A stretch of 64,000 nt of DNA from DATFVA01 sp963815785 (GCA_963815785.1 CAWFHZ010000013.1:372001-436000), one strand, 5' to 3'; shown: positions 29,797 through 39,812, numbered from the stretch's first letter. Translations and numbers: made by a program. Notes: generated by a model from the sequence alone, not told the origin.

Positions 29797-29828
29797 CAAT
29801 TGTTTACTACTAACATAGTGAACATTTG
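29797..29828. promoter_or_regulatory. Candidate LexA operator palindrome
   Basis: CAATTGTTTACTA and TAGTGAACATTTG are 13-base arms of an inverted repeat around a 6-base centre, with two mismatches; the inner 9-base arms differ at one position. It overlaps the -10 box and most of the spacer of the lexA promoter, as expected of a repressor site. The sequence differs from the E. coli and B. subtilis SOS boxes, so it would be a lineage-specific motif. Binding by LexA is inferred from position. Confidence 0.6.
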
Positions 29829-29840
29829 CCCACTTGTCAA
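29812..29840 (-). promoter_or_regulatory. lexA promoter
   Basis: A perfect TTGACA -35 box at 29835-29840 (minus strand), a 17-base spacer and TATGTT as the -10 box at 29812-29817 form a good housekeeping-type promoter. It lies 24 bases before the lexA ATG and is covered by the palindrome. Confidence 0.65.
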
Positions 29841-29872
29841 GAGATTGTAAAAATATTTTTTATTTAAAAATA

Positions 29873-29900
29873 CAAAGGCTGTCTTAAGTGACAGCCTTTG
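29873..29900 (-). terminator. Rho-independent terminator of ilvE
   Basis: An 11-bp perfect stem (CAAAGGCTGTC / GACAGCCTTTG) with a 6-base loop lies 23 bases after the ilvE stop. On the minus strand it is followed by a T-rich stretch. It separates ilvE from the lexA operon. Confidence 0.85.
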
Positions 29901-29923
29901 TTTAAACGAATTGTTTTTATGTT

Positions 29924-31009
29924 CTAAACTTCAACCTGGTTCTTTTCAACATGAGTTAACCAGTTATAACGATCAGGTTTATTTCCAAATTGAATTGAGG
30001 TAATTTCATTAAATAGCTTCAGGGCAAATTCATCATCTGTAAAATTCATTTCTATATCTTTGTATTTGAGTAATCCAACCATTGAAATCACAGCAGCTGT
30101 TCCTGTTCCAAATAATCCCAGGACATTTCCTTTTTTGTATTCATCCACAACTTCCTGTACAGAAATCAACCTTTCGGAAACTTTCATTTCCCAATCGTTA
30201 AGAATTTGTAGTACAGATTTTCTTGTAATTCCGGGAAGTATACTTCCAGTAAGCTTTGGGGTTGCAATTTCATTTTTGAAGCGGATAAAAATATTCATGG
30301 TTCCAACTTCTTCAATATATTTCTGCTCAACTCCATCCAGCCACAACACCTGTGTAAAACCATTTTGTCTTGCTTCCTGTGCTGCAAGAAGGCTTGCCGC
30401 ATAATTAGCAGGAGTTTTGCATTCACCTAAACCTTTCCTTACTGCTCTAACATATTGATCCTGAGCCAATATTTTTACAGGTTTAAAACCTTCAGGATAA
30501 TATGCACCAACCGGTGAAAGAAGAATTACCAGTTTGTAAGTTGTTGAGGGGCGGACGCCAAGAATTTCATCTGTTCCAAAAATAAATGGACGAATGTAAA
30601 GAGATTCTCCTCTTTTAGCAGGTATCCATTTTTGTTCAATTGCTATTAATTCATTCAGAGCCTGAAGCATAAAATCAACATCCACTTCAGGAATACAAAT
30701 ACGTTTGGAAGAACGGTTTAATCTTTTAAAATGCTCTTCCGGTCTGAAAATAACAACATCACCATTCTCAGTTTTATAAGCTTTCAATCCTTCAAACACA
30801 GCCTGTCCGTAATGAACAAACATAGTAGCAGGATGAATTGAGAGATCTTCAAGAGGTTTTATAACAGGATTATGCCAGCCAGCATTCGGATTGTAGTCCA
30901 TTTCAAATATATGATCCGTAAAAATTACGCCAAATCCGAGGTTTTCAGGAAGCACAATTTTTTCTGCTCTTTCTTTAATTTGAAATTTTATTTTCTCCAT
31001 TGCAGGCAC
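29924..31009 (-). CDS. ilvE: Branched-chain amino acid aminotransferase
   Basis: The PLP enzyme interconverts Leu, Ile and Val with their 2-oxo acids, using 2-oxoglutarate/glutamate. The 361-residue protein is of the eukaryote-like BCAT type. It shows HYGQAVFEGLKAYKTENG, FRPEEHFKRLNRS, YIRPFIFGTDE, the PLP Lys in GLGECKTPANYAAS, EEVGTMNIFI, and GTGTAAVISMVG. Length is typical. It is flanked by its own terminator and appears monocistronic. A MPAMEKIKF start gives two possible Mets; the second (residue 4) is also possible. Confidence 0.95.
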   Translation of the reverse strand: MPAMEKIKFQIKERAEKIVLPENLGFGVIFTDHIFEMDYNPNAGWHNPVIKPLEDLSIHPATMFVHYGQAVFEGLKAYKTENGDVVIFRPEEHFKRLNRSSKRICIPEVDVDFMLQALNELIAIEQKWIPAKRGESLYIRPFIFGTDEILGVRPSTTYKLVILLSPVGAYYPEGFKPVKILAQDQYVRAVRKGLGECKTPANYAASLLAAQEARQNGFTQVLWLDGVEQKYIEEVGTMNIFIRFKNEIATPKLTGSILPGITRKSVLQILNDWEMKVSERLISVQEVVDEYKKGNVLGLFGTGTAAVISMVGLLKYKDIEMNFTDDEFALKLFNEITSIQFGNKPDRYNWLTHVEKNQVEV

Positions 31010-31215
31010 CTAAATAATTAATATAACTTTTTATAATTATACATAAAATCCATGAGAAATTAAACTTAAAAGTACAGGGAAAAGCAGTTGTGAATTGATA
31101 AAACTAATAGTTTAAAAAAATTTAAATGGTTTCAAGAGGATGTATTAATTATCTGTTGAATATATAAACATAAACAATTCAATTTTTGTTTTCTTTATTC
31201 GACTATAATACAGGC

Positions 31216-31995
31216 CTAAAAGAAAATCATCCATAGAATATAATCCAGGATAAGGATAAGTGCAGCAGAAAGTACGAATGATCGTATAGTTGCAAGTCCA
31301 ACTCCTTCTGCACCGCCTTCTGTTCTGAACCCTATATGACATCCGAGTAAGGATGTTACTCCTCCGAATACGACAGTCTTCACCAAACCCGAAACAAAAT
31401 CCGGAATTTCGAAAAACCTTTTTACAGATGAAAAAAATACAGCATATGACACACCCAGGAAATAATTGGAAACAATATACGCCCCAAGTACCGCAATAAC
31501 ATTTGCAAAAGTTACGAGTAATGGCATCATTAGAACTGCGGCGAGAAACCGCGGCATTGCAAGATATCGCACAGGACTGATTGCCATTGTTTCAAGGGCA
31601 TCAATTTGTTCAGTCACTTTCATCGTTCCAAGTTCAGCGGCTATGGAAGCACCAACTCTGCCGGCAATTACGATACCCGTTAAAACCGGACCAAGTTCTG
31701 TAACTATTGCCCTGCTGGTTGCTGCTCCAAGAAATGACATAGGGGCAACACCTTTTAACTGGTAGGCAGCTTGCCAGGCAGCAACAGCTCCTGTAAAAAC
31801 CGCAATAATTAAAACAAGCGGAAGTGAATTAACTCCGATATGTTCCATCTGGTAAAAAATTATTTTCCTGCTGCGGGGGATTGATGAAAAGCTTTTTATA
31901 ATATCCCATTGTAAGCGGGCTACTTGTCCCATTTCTCTGAAGAAACTGATAGTCTTTATTCCAATATATTGAAGGAAACGGGACATACTGTACAT
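31216..31995 (-). CDS. mlaE: MlaE-family ABC transporter permease
   Basis: The 259-residue membrane protein has about five hydrophobic segments and the MlaE (YrbE) signature: IGVNSLPLVLIIAVFTGAV, then ELGPVLTGIVIAGRVGASIAAELGTM and VTEQIDALETMAI. Such permeases pair with an MlaF ATPase and an MCE-domain protein to move phospholipids between outer and inner membrane. Neither partner is next to it in the window, which is unusual since mlaE, mlaF and mlaD are often together. It is transcribed divergently from pckG. Confidence 0.9.
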   Translation of the reverse strand: MYSMSRFLQYIGIKTISFFREMGQVARLQWDIIKSFSSIPRSRKIIFYQMEHIGVNSLPLVLIIAVFTGAVAAWQAAYQLKGVAPMSFLGAATSRAIVTELGPVLTGIVIAGRVGASIAAELGTMKVTEQIDALETMAISPVRYLAMPRFLAAVLMMPLLVTFANVIAVLGAYIVSNYFLGVSYAVFFSSVKRFFEIPDFVSGLVKTVVFGGVTSLLGCHIGFRTEGGAEGVGLATIRSFVLSAALILILDYILWMIFF

Positions 31996-32198
31996 TCTAA
32001 TATTAATAGTGTGACAAAGTTAATAAATTTTTACCAACAGCATATTTTGTCCTGAATTTATAAGTATTGAAATTTTGTTCCCTGAAGTTGAAATATTATC
32101 TTTATTTATTCAATTAAAGCAAATCATACAATTATCTGCGGGAATCAGTATCTCCGGTGCAGTATCGTTTTTGTAATTTAAAATTTGAAAGGAAATTT

Positions 32199-33980
32199 AT
32201 GGTTACTAATAAGAAATTAATTAATTGGGTAAATAATATGGCAGAGATGTGTCAGCCGGAGTCGGTTTATTGGTGCAATGGTTCTGATGAAGAATATAAC
32301 GAGACTGCTCAAAAGCTTATTGAAAGCGGAACATTTACAAAGTTAAATGAGGAACTAAGGCCCAACAGCTATTTTTGTCGTTCCGATCCATCTGATGTAG
32401 CAAGAGTTGAGGATCGTACATTTATTTGTACTGAAAAAGAAATTGATGCAGGTCCCACAAATAATTGGGAAGAACCTGCCAAGATGAAAAAAACATTAAA
32501 AGATTTATTTACAGGTTGTATGAAAGGAAGAACAATGTATGTAATTCCTTTCAGTATGGGTCCGCTTGGTTCGGATATTTCTCATATAGGTATTCAGTTA
32601 ACAGATTCTCCTTACGTAGTATGCAATATGAAATTAATGACACGAATAGGTGATGAGGTTTTAGAAATTCTCGGTGAAGGCAGTTTTGTGCATTGTCTTC
32701 ATTCTGTCGGTATGCCTCTTGAAAATGATACAATGGACGTTCCCTGGCCATGTAACAAAATTAAATATATTGTTCATTTCCCTGAGGAAAAAAGTATCTG
32801 GTCTTACGGAAGTGGTTACGGTGGAAATGCCTTACTTGGAAAGAAATGCTTCGCGTTGAGAATTGCTTCATATATGGCTCGCAAAGAAGGCTGGCTCGCT
32901 GAACATATGTTAATTGTTGGAATTACAAATCCTGAAGGAGAAAAAAAATATATAGCAGGAGCTTTTCCCAGTGCCTGTGGTAAAACAAACCTTGCAATGC
33001 TTACACCAACTTTACCGGGATGGAAAGTTGAAACAGTGGGAGACGATATCGCATGGATGAAGTTTGGAAAAGACGGACGTCTTTATGCAATTAACCCCGA
33101 AGCGGGATTCTTTGGAGTAGCTCCCGGAACCTCGATGGAGACAAATCCAAATGCAATGCACACAATGGATAAAAATTCTATATTCACAAACACTGCCCTT
33201 ACTCCTGAAGGAGATATCTGGTGGGAGGGAATGACAAAAGAGAAACCACGCAAACTTTTAAATTGGTTGGGTCACGAATGGAATCCAACGTCGGATGAAA
33301 ATGCTGCACATCCTAATTCAAGGTTTACTGCTCCTACATCTCAATGTCCTGTTGTTGATCCCAAATGGGAAGATCCCGGTGGAGTACCGATTTCGGCAAT
33401 AATTTTTGGCGGAAGAAGATCATCAACCATTCCACTTGTTTACCAGGCATTTAACTGGCAGCATGGAACATTTATGGGTTCTGCGGTTTCTTCCGAGATG
33501 ACGGCTGCAGCAGTAGGTGTTATGGGAAAATTAAGGCATGATCCTTTTGCAATGCTTCCTTTCTGCGGGTATAATATGGGAGATTATTTTAGTCACTGGC
33601 TTGATATCGGTAAAGCAACTGATAAAGAAAAACTTCCTAAAATCTTTTTTGTAAACTGGTTTAGAAAAGATGAAAATGGAAAGTTTCTCTGGCCGGGTTT
33701 TGGTGATAACATCCGTGTAATTAAATGGATGTTTGAAAGATGTAACGGAAATGCAGAAGCAAATGAAACTCCTGTTGGTTACCTTCCAACAAAAGAATCT
33801 CTTGATCTTTCCGGGATTGAAGTGCCCCATAATAACCTTAACAGCATCCTTTCTATAGACAAGGATGAATGGCGTAAAGAAGCAAAGGCAATGAGAGACT
33901 ATTACAAGCAGTTCGGGAATAAACTTCCGGATGAATTAAAGATGGAACTTGACAAACTTGAAGAAAGATTGAATAATTAA
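32199..33980 (+). CDS. pckG: Phosphoenolpyruvate carboxykinase (GTP)
   Basis: The enzyme converts oxaloacetate and GTP to PEP, CO2 and GDP, the entry to gluconeogenesis. The start is set at ATG 32199 (MVTNKKLINW) because AAAGGAAA lies just upstream; an in-frame ATG at 32157 would add 14 atypical residues. Seen are GPLGSDISHIGIQLTDS, the kinase-1a loop with reactive Cys in FPSACGKTNLAM, the Mg-binding VGDDIAWMKFG, and FGGRRSSTIPLV. At 593 residues it fits the GTP class, not the shorter ATP class. A terminator follows. Confidence 0.95.
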   Translation: MVTNKKLINWVNNMAEMCQPESVYWCNGSDEEYNETAQKLIESGTFTKLNEELRPNSYFCRSDPSDVARVEDRTFICTEKEIDAGPTNNWEEPAKMKKTLKDLFTGCMKGRTMYVIPFSMGPLGSDISHIGIQLTDSPYVVCNMKLMTRIGDEVLEILGEGSFVHCLHSVGMPLENDTMDVPWPCNKIKYIVHFPEEKSIWSYGSGYGGNALLGKKCFALRIASYMARKEGWLAEHMLIVGITNPEGEKKYIAGAFPSACGKTNLAMLTPTLPGWKVETVGDDIAWMKFGKDGRLYAINPEAGFFGVAPGTSMETNPNAMHTMDKNSIFTNTALTPEGDIWWEGMTKEKPRKLLNWLGHEWNPTSDENAAHPNSRFTAPTSQCPVVDPKWEDPGGVPISAIIFGGRRSSTIPLVYQAFNWQHGTFMGSAVSSEMTAAAVGVMGKLRHDPFAMLPFCGYNMGDYFSHWLDIGKATDKEKLPKIFFVNWFRKDENGKFLWPGFGDNIRVIKWMFERCNGNAEANETPVGYLPTKESLDLSGIEVPHNNLNSILSIDKDEWRKEAKAMRDYYKQFGNKLPDELKMELDKLEERLNN

Positions 33981-33993
33981 TTTATTTAAAAGA

Positions 33994-34016
33994 GGCAGTA
34001 TTTTGCTGCCTTTTTT
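33994..34016 (+). terminator. Rho-independent terminator of pckG
   Basis: GGCAG and CTGCC form a 5-bp GC-rich stem with a 7-base loop, followed by TTTTTT, 13 bases after the pckG stop. Confidence 0.75.
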
Positions 34017-34233
34017 AATGAAATGAATTGATCAATAAAATTCAAAATGATACATTAGAGTAAGAATTTAACGGTTAATATTTAATTTTGAATTTAACAA
34101 ACATATCCGCTAACTTAATATAAATGAATAACTTACCGGGAATTCACCAGCTAAAGATTCTACCCTAATTTTTAATCTATTGATAGCATGATAATTGATA
34201 GAATTGAATTGGCTCTTTTAAAAATGAAAATCA

Positions 34234-37200
34234 ATGCAAAATACATCCGATAACCTTGGATTTACTAACAGGGAAGATTACCTCTTAAAAATTCTTGAAA
34301 ATGCGCCGGTTGGAATTTTAACTTTCTCTGCTGATTGGGAGATTGATTTTGTTAATGAGAATTACTCTAAGTACGGCATTCTTTACAATATTGATTCCTT
34401 CTCACTCAAAGGATTAAACATCCTTGAACAGAATTTATTCCCCGGCTTAAGTATTAAAAAAGAATTGCTTGAATTAGAGAAAGGTTATTCTTTCGAAAAG
34501 GAAATTAGGAATATTCCTTCTTCCGGCAGGGGATTTATTTCCCTGTTCGTTAAAGTTTCTCCTGTGTTTATTGACGGACAATTTAATGGGGGAATCTTAA
34601 TACTTGAAGATATAAAATCAATTAAGAGAACTGAAGAAGATGATATAAGGACTGCCGAGCAGATATATAAATTTGCAGAAAAACTTTATGATATATTTTT
34701 AATAATTGATTCTGACAGAAAAATCAAATATTTATCAGGCAGGGACATTCCGAGACTACTTCTATCCAATCAATCTGTAATAGATGAACATATATCAAAA
34801 TTATTTCAGAATGATAGTTTAAATAATTTACAGAAGGCAATTTCAACTGTAATTGAAACCCGGGCAGCTGTGGATTTACAAATTGAGATCCCCGGACAGG
34901 GAGAAAATCTTTTATATAAATGCAGGATATATCCTCATCTCAATAAACACCGGCAGATAAAATTAATTTATTTCTTTTTTGAAAAAAATGATGCACTTCA
35001 AATTGAAATAAAAAATCTTAAATCTGAACTTGCAGAACTTGATGCTTATGCAACGGCAGCCAGGGATATCCCCGATCCTGTTTTGACAACAGGGTATGAA
35101 GGTGAAATTAAATTTTACAATGCAGCAGCACAAAAGTGTTTTAACTTGTCAAATGATTCCATGGGGAGATTTATCGGGGAGGTAATAGGTCAATTTGATA
35201 AACCATACTTCAATAAAATTAAAGATGAAATTGAAAAATCAAAAACGTGGAAAACGAATTTATCTATTTTCAAAGAGAACAAGCAGAAGGAAACTTTTGA
35301 ACTTAAGTTCACTTTAACGGAAAACGATAAGCATCCTGTTGTAGTAATTTGTTCGGATATTACTTTTAGAACCCTGACAGAATCCAAACTTAAATCTTCC
35401 GAAGAAACTTTCAGATCTATAATAAACCAGGCCGGGGAATTAATATGTTCCACTGATATAAACGGAGATATTTTTTACGCTAACAGTACATTTTCTAATA
35501 AACTTGGATATGCTCCAAATGATGTAACCGGGCAGAATATTAATAAATTTATTGATCCTGATTATCTTGCCTCGAATGTTTTCGAGATTAGTCTGTTTGA
35601 TCAGAATAAAACTAAAATTGAAATCCCGCTCAATGATACTAAAGGTAACAAAATTCCAACAACCGCATATTTCATTTCATCAGTAAATGAAAAAACCGGG
35701 AAGAAATTTTTTACAGTTTACTTTATCGATATCTCGGATAAATATTCGGCTGAAAAAAAACTTGAATTATATAATGCACTCTTTGAATCAGCGAGCGATG
35801 GAATTGCTCTTTCCAGCCAGGGGAAAATAATTCTTTGTAATGATTCCTTCAGCGAAATTTTCGGGTATAAAAACAGTACAGAACTCGTCGGGCGACAAAT
35901 TCTGGATCTGACCTCAAACGATGATGCACTCAAAGTTGCTGAATACCTGCAGCTGCTTGAGATGAATAAAAATGCGCCGGGAAGATTTGAATTTCTCGGA
36001 AGGAAAAAAGATAACACTCAGTTCTTTACAGAAGTAACTGCCGCAACTTTTACACAGGATAAAAAAATATATGTAGTATTTGTAACAAGAGATATTACCG
36101 AAAGAAAACGTGCCCAGCAGGCTATACGTGAATCAGAGGAGAAATATAGGAACATAACCGAAAACATTGAAGATTTCCTTTATACATTTGAAAGAACCGG
36201 TAGAATACTTCGTCCGGTTTTCTATACTTCCTCGGTTGAAAGAATAACAGGGTATTCGCAGGCTGATTTACTTACAGATTCCAGGCTTATATTAAAAATA
36301 ATCCACCCGGATGATTTTGAAGATGCAAAGAAGCAGCTTAAAAAAATTCTTCTGAGCCAGATACAAAACTCTACCGAGTTTGAGCTGCGGATAATTAATA
36401 AACAGGGAAATATCGTCTGGATCAGGAATAAAATTAATCTTATCCGGTCACATGAAGGATTAATATTAAAAGTTTACGGTTTAGTCAGCGATATTACATT
36501 AAGAAAGAAAGCACAGGATGAATTAAAGAGATCAACTGATAACCTGATAAAATTAAATGAAACTAAAGATCGTTTTATTTCCATAATCTCACACGATTTA
36601 AGAACACCATTCAGTTCGATACTTGGTTTTACAGATTTACTTTTAAATGATGATGGGCTTAGCGAAGAGGAGAAGAGACAATACGTAGAATTTATACGTG
36701 AATCTTCACAATCAATGCTCCTGCTTGTCAATTCACTACTTGATTGGACACGTCTTCAAACCGGCAGAATAAAATTTGAGCCTGAAAAAACTGAAGCAAA
36801 TAAAATTATTGAAAACTCAATTACAACACTAATCGGAACTGCTATTCAGAAAAATATAGATATAATTTCCCGGGTAGATGAAGACTTACAGGTTTTTGCT
36901 GATAAAGAACTGCTGCTGCAGGCATTCAATAACCTGATTTCAAATGCAATCAAATTTACTAAAGTCGGCGGAACAATCACTATCTCTGCCAAACCATCGG
37001 AACAAATGAGATTCTTCGAGTTTAGTATAAAGGATACAGGAACAGGGATAAAAAAAGAAAACTTAGATAAACTTTTTAATGTAGATACTAAATATTCTTC
37101 AGAAGGTACAGCCGGTGAAAAAGGAACGGGGTTAGGGCTTTCACTGGTAAAAGAAATAGTTGAAAAACATGGCGGGGATATCCGCGTTGAAAGCGAATAT

Positions 37201-37626
37201 GGAATTGGTTCAACCTTTTTCTTTACAATACCTGTTGCGTCATCTGTAATACTACTTGTGGATGACAGTAAGACAGACAGGCTGCTATATTCAAAAATTC
37301 TGAAAAGTATAACCCCGGATTACAATGTTGACATTGCTTCAAACGGGAAAGAAGCGATAGAAAAAATAAAAGAATATCCTCCGGCAATAGTTATAACCGA
37401 TCATAAAATGCCGGTAATGGATGGATATGAATTTGTTAAAGAATTAAAGAAGCTTGAGATGAAAGGAAAACCGCCGGTAATGGTTTTAAGCAGCGACATC
37501 AACAGGCAGATAATTTCAGATTATAACGAACTCGGAATAGAATATGTATTTTCAAAACCTGTAAACTTAAGCAACTTCAAACAGGCTGTAGAAAAAACAA
37601 TAAGAAAAGGTATAACAAGTACCTGA
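34234..37626 (+). CDS. Soluble multi-PAS hybrid sensor histidine kinase with C-terminal receiver
   Basis: The 1130-residue protein has no transmembrane segment. About six PAS-type domains fill residues 10-760; the clearest are near 390-505 (FRSIINQAGELICSTD), 510-625 (FESASDGIALSSQG) and 630-755 (YRNITENIEDFLYTFE, with the PAC-like IHPDD). HisKA follows with the phospho-His in FISIISHDLRTPFSS (about 780). The HATPase domain has the NLISNAIKFT N-box and GTGLGLSLVKEIVEKHGG. A receiver starts at about 1004 (VILLVDDSKTD), with phospho-Asp in VITDHKMPVMDG and Lys in FSKPVN. The signal is unknown, and no cognate output gene is adjacent. Confidence 0.92.
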   Translation: MQNTSDNLGFTNREDYLLKILENAPVGILTFSADWEIDFVNENYSKYGILYNIDSFSLKGLNILEQNLFPGLSIKKELLELEKGYSFEKEIRNIPSSGRGFISLFVKVSPVFIDGQFNGGILILEDIKSIKRTEEDDIRTAEQIYKFAEKLYDIFLIIDSDRKIKYLSGRDIPRLLLSNQSVIDEHISKLFQNDSLNNLQKAISTVIETRAAVDLQIEIPGQGENLLYKCRIYPHLNKHRQIKLIYFFFEKNDALQIEIKNLKSELAELDAYATAARDIPDPVLTTGYEGEIKFYNAAAQKCFNLSNDSMGRFIGEVIGQFDKPYFNKIKDEIEKSKTWKTNLSIFKENKQKETFELKFTLTENDKHPVVVICSDITFRTLTESKLKSSEETFRSIINQAGELICSTDINGDIFYANSTFSNKLGYAPNDVTGQNINKFIDPDYLASNVFEISLFDQNKTKIEIPLNDTKGNKIPTTAYFISSVNEKTGKKFFTVYFIDISDKYSAEKKLELYNALFESASDGIALSSQGKIILCNDSFSEIFGYKNSTELVGRQILDLTSNDDALKVAEYLQLLEMNKNAPGRFEFLGRKKDNTQFFTEVTAATFTQDKKIYVVFVTRDITERKRAQQAIRESEEKYRNITENIEDFLYTFERTGRILRPVFYTSSVERITGYSQADLLTDSRLILKIIHPDDFEDAKKQLKKILLSQIQNSTEFELRIINKQGNIVWIRNKINLIRSHEGLILKVYGLVSDITLRKKAQDELKRSTDNLIKLNETKDRFISIISHDLRTPFSSILGFTDLLLNDDGLSEEEKRQYVEFIRESSQSMLLLVNSLLDWTRLQTGRIKFEPEKTEANKIIENSITTLIGTAIQKNIDIISRVDEDLQVFADKELLLQAFNNLISNAIKFTKVGGTITISAKPSEQMRFFEFSIKDTGTGIKKENLDKLFNVDTKYSSEGTAGEKGTGLGLSLVKEIVEKHGGDIRVESEYGIGSTFFFTIPVASSVILLVDDSKTDRLLYSKILKSITPDYNVDIASNGKEAIEKIKEYPPAIVITDHKMPVMDGYEFVKELKKLEMKGKPPVMVLSSDINRQIISDYNELGIEYVFSKPVNLSNFKQAVEKTIRKGITST

Positions 37627-37686
37627 ATAAGAGAAGTTATTCTCTCCGGAATATCCTAACTTTAATCAACTTTTTTGAAATATTTT

Positions 37687-38499
37687 ATGAATAAAACCAT
37701 CTCAATACTAGGATGCGGCTGGCTTGGTTTGCCGCTGGCAGAATTTTTTATCTCTGAAGAGTTTTCCGTTAAAGGATCGACAACAAATCCGGATAAACTG
37801 GATCTTATATCTTCAAAAAATATAAAACCATTTTTAATTGAATTGGATCCTTTAATAGGGGGAGAAGATATTAATGAATTTTTTAACAGTGAAATCTTAA
37901 TTATAAATATTCCTCCCGGCGGAAATAGTGATAAAATTTTATTTCATAAAGAGCAGGTTGAATCAATTTTAGATGAAGTTAAAAAGTCATCAATAAAAAA
38001 AATTATTTTTATCAGCTCAACTTCAGTTTACGGAAATGAAAACCGTGAAGTTACAGAGAAAGATGAATTGTACCCGGAAACTGAATCCGGCAAAGCATTG
38101 AAGAATGTTGAAAAATTATTATTTGCTGATAATTCATTTGATAAAACCATTATTCGCTTTGGCGGATTAATTGATAATGACAGAAATCCGGTTAAATACT
38201 TTTCGGGAAGAAAAAATATCCCCGGCGGAAATATTCCGGTAAATCTGATCCACAGGAAAGACTGCATAAATATCATTTTCAAAATTATAACTCAGAATAT
38301 ATGGAATGAAATATTTAATGCCTGTGCAGATATTCATCAAACAAAAAAAGAGTTTTATACAGAAGCCGCAGTAAAAAATAATCTACCCGAACCTGAATTT
38401 GTCGATGAAGACGGAGATTTCAAAATTGTAAATTCAGATAAGCTAAAGAAGGTACTTGGTTATAATTTTGTTTACTCCAATCCCCTTTTAATGATTTAA
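37687..38499 (+). CDS. NAD(P)-binding epimerase-like protein (extended SDR)
   Basis: The protein of about 270 residues begins MNKTISILGCGWLGLPLAEFF, a GxGxxG dinucleotide-binding start of the YeeZ/WcaG-like group. It then has IIFISSTSVYG, in the place of the SDR Ser, and ESGKALKNVEKLL, where the usual YxxxK is not obvious. IRFGGLI and LIHRKDCINII match NAD-dependent epimerase/dehydratase relatives. A TTG 12 bases upstream is an alternative start; the ATG was preferred. It is followed one base later by a transporter gene. The substrate is unknown. Confidence 0.8.
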   Translation: MNKTISILGCGWLGLPLAEFFISEEFSVKGSTTNPDKLDLISSKNIKPFLIELDPLIGGEDINEFFNSEILIINIPPGGNSDKILFHKEQVESILDEVKKSSIKKIIFISSTSVYGNENREVTEKDELYPETESGKALKNVEKLLFADNSFDKTIIRFGGLIDNDRNPVKYFSGRKNIPGGNIPVNLIHRKDCINIIFKIITQNIWNEIFNACADIHQTKKEFYTEAAVKNNLPEPEFVDEDGDFKIVNSDKLKKVLGYNFVYSNPLLMI

Positions 38500-38500
38500 G

Positions 38501-39344
38501 ATGATTCCGCTTCTACTTACAATATTTTGTTCAACTTTTATTGCTCTCATCTTAAAGTACAGTGATACCAAAAAGGGAAATCCTGTTTTACTGCTGTGCG
38601 GAAATTATTTCACGGCTTCATTAATAAGTCTTATTTTATTTATTACCCAGGAAGAATATTATCTATTCAACTGAAACATTTTTTTTCGGAGTTGTACTCG
38701 GACTTTTTTTCTTCCTCGGTTTTTTTGCATTTGCTAAAGCAGTAAGTACCGCAGGAGCATCACTCTCAGCAGTGAGTTCAAGATTATCAGTAATTATCCC
38801 GATCGTTCTTTCAATAATCATCTTCGGAGAGATTCCTTCATACTTTCAGCTTTCCGGAATAATACTTGCTCTCGTTACTATTTTACTTTTTTATTTTTCA
38901 ATCAGAAAATTTTCATCCGGAAGTTTTCATAAAGCGGATTACATTTTTCTGTTTGCTCTTCTGATCGGAATAGGGATAAACGATTTCTGTTTCAAAATAT
39001 TTCAGAACTGGCGTCCTGCTGAAGAGAAAAATTTTTTCATTCTGACTATATTTTCTTTCGCATTCATTTATTCTTTCTCATACATACTTTTGAAAAAAAT
39101 AAAGTTTAAAACCGGAACTGTTACAACAGGAATAATATTAGGTGTCCCGAACGTATTCAGTTCATATTTTATGCTGGATGCATTAAATCAGCTTCCAGGT
39201 ATAATTGTTTATCCTTCAATCAACATCGGGATAATTGTTTTAACTACTTTAGCCGCATTTTTAATTTGGAAAGAAGAACTGAATGTATACGGATGGTGGG
39301 CAATGGGATTTGGAGTTACAGCAATATTTTTAGTAAGCATATAA
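38501..39344 (+). CDS. DMT-superfamily (EamA-type) transporter, frameshifted
   Basis: Reading from ATG 38501 gives MIPLLLTIFCSTFIALILKY and more hydrophobic segments, then stops at about 38673 after EEYYLFN. A second frame continues with TETFFFGVVLGLFFFLGFFA and KAVSTAGASLSAVSSRLSVI to 39344, which is the conserved repeat of drug/metabolite transporters. One extra base between about 38640 and 38673 would explain the split. The joined protein is about 280 residues with 9-10 membrane helices, normal for EamA proteins. The substrate is unknown. The 3' end has a shared terminator with the convergent gene. Confidence 0.75.
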
Positions 39345-39346
39345 AA

Positions 39347-39373
39347 AAAGCGGCAGAACATATCCGCCGCTTT
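39347..39373. terminator. Bidirectional terminator between convergent genes
   Basis: AAAGCGGC and GCCGCTTT form a perfect 8-bp stem with an 11-base loop, A-rich on the left and T-containing on the right. It lies directly after the DMT transporter stop and 17 bases after the stop of the convergent secreted-protein gene. Confidence 0.75.
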
Positions 39374-39389
39374 AATTGAGAGAGTGATG

Positions 39390-39812
39390 TTATCTTCTGC
39401 CACCCCTTTTATTACCTTTGGGACCTGTGCCATCACAGTTGCCTGTCCCTGAACCCGGACCGAAACCTGTACCATCACGCGGACCTACTCCACTGTGTCC
39501 TGTTCCGTCACCCGGACCATATCCATTTCCGTTGCCAAAGGAAAAGTTATGCTTATAATTGTTTCTGTACCAGTAACTATTGTGATTTCCTGTTCCGTCC
39601 TGAGGTCTTACAAAATCCGGATCTGTGCAATTAGGAATTCCGTCTCCATCTGAGTCTAATGCCCTGTCATTTATTCCGTCGTTATTCAGATCAATAAAAC
39701 CTTTACCTGTTTTCTTAACAGTGTTTTGTGCATTTAATTGCGAAGTGTTTAGATATAATCCAAGTATCAAAACCATACCTGAAGTCATCAGAATTTTCAC
39801 TACATTTTTCAT
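39390..39812 (-). CDS. Small secreted Gly-rich protein with DxDGDG calcium-loop motifs
   Basis: The 140-residue protein has a signal peptide (about 1-29, ending NTSQLNAQ), a Lys-rich stretch, then GFIDLNNDGINDRALDSDGDGIPNCTDPD. That segment holds two EF-hand/thrombospondin-type-3-like Asp loops. The C-terminal half is Gly-rich with a repeated (G/P)xDGTG theme, ending in RGGRR. It shares the FID-x-DGDGI-x-D core with the protein at 44514-44819 on the other side of the two-component genes. It is divergent from the kinase gene and sits behind a sigma-54-like promoter. It may be a metal-binding envelope-stress protein comparable in position, not sequence, to ZraP. Confidence 0.7.
   Translation of the reverse strand: MKNVVKILMTSGMVLILGLYLNTSQLNAQNTVKKTGKGFIDLNNDGINDRALDSDGDGIPNCTDPDFVRPQDGTGNHNSYWYRNNYKHNFSFGNGNGYGPGDGTGHSGVGPRDGTGFGPGSGTGNCDGTGPKGNKRGGRR

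Noticed and set aside
38772..39344. A short stand-alone transporter starting at GTG 38772
   Set aside because: The upstream sequence encodes the missing first membrane helices of the same family in another frame, so it is one frameshifted gene.
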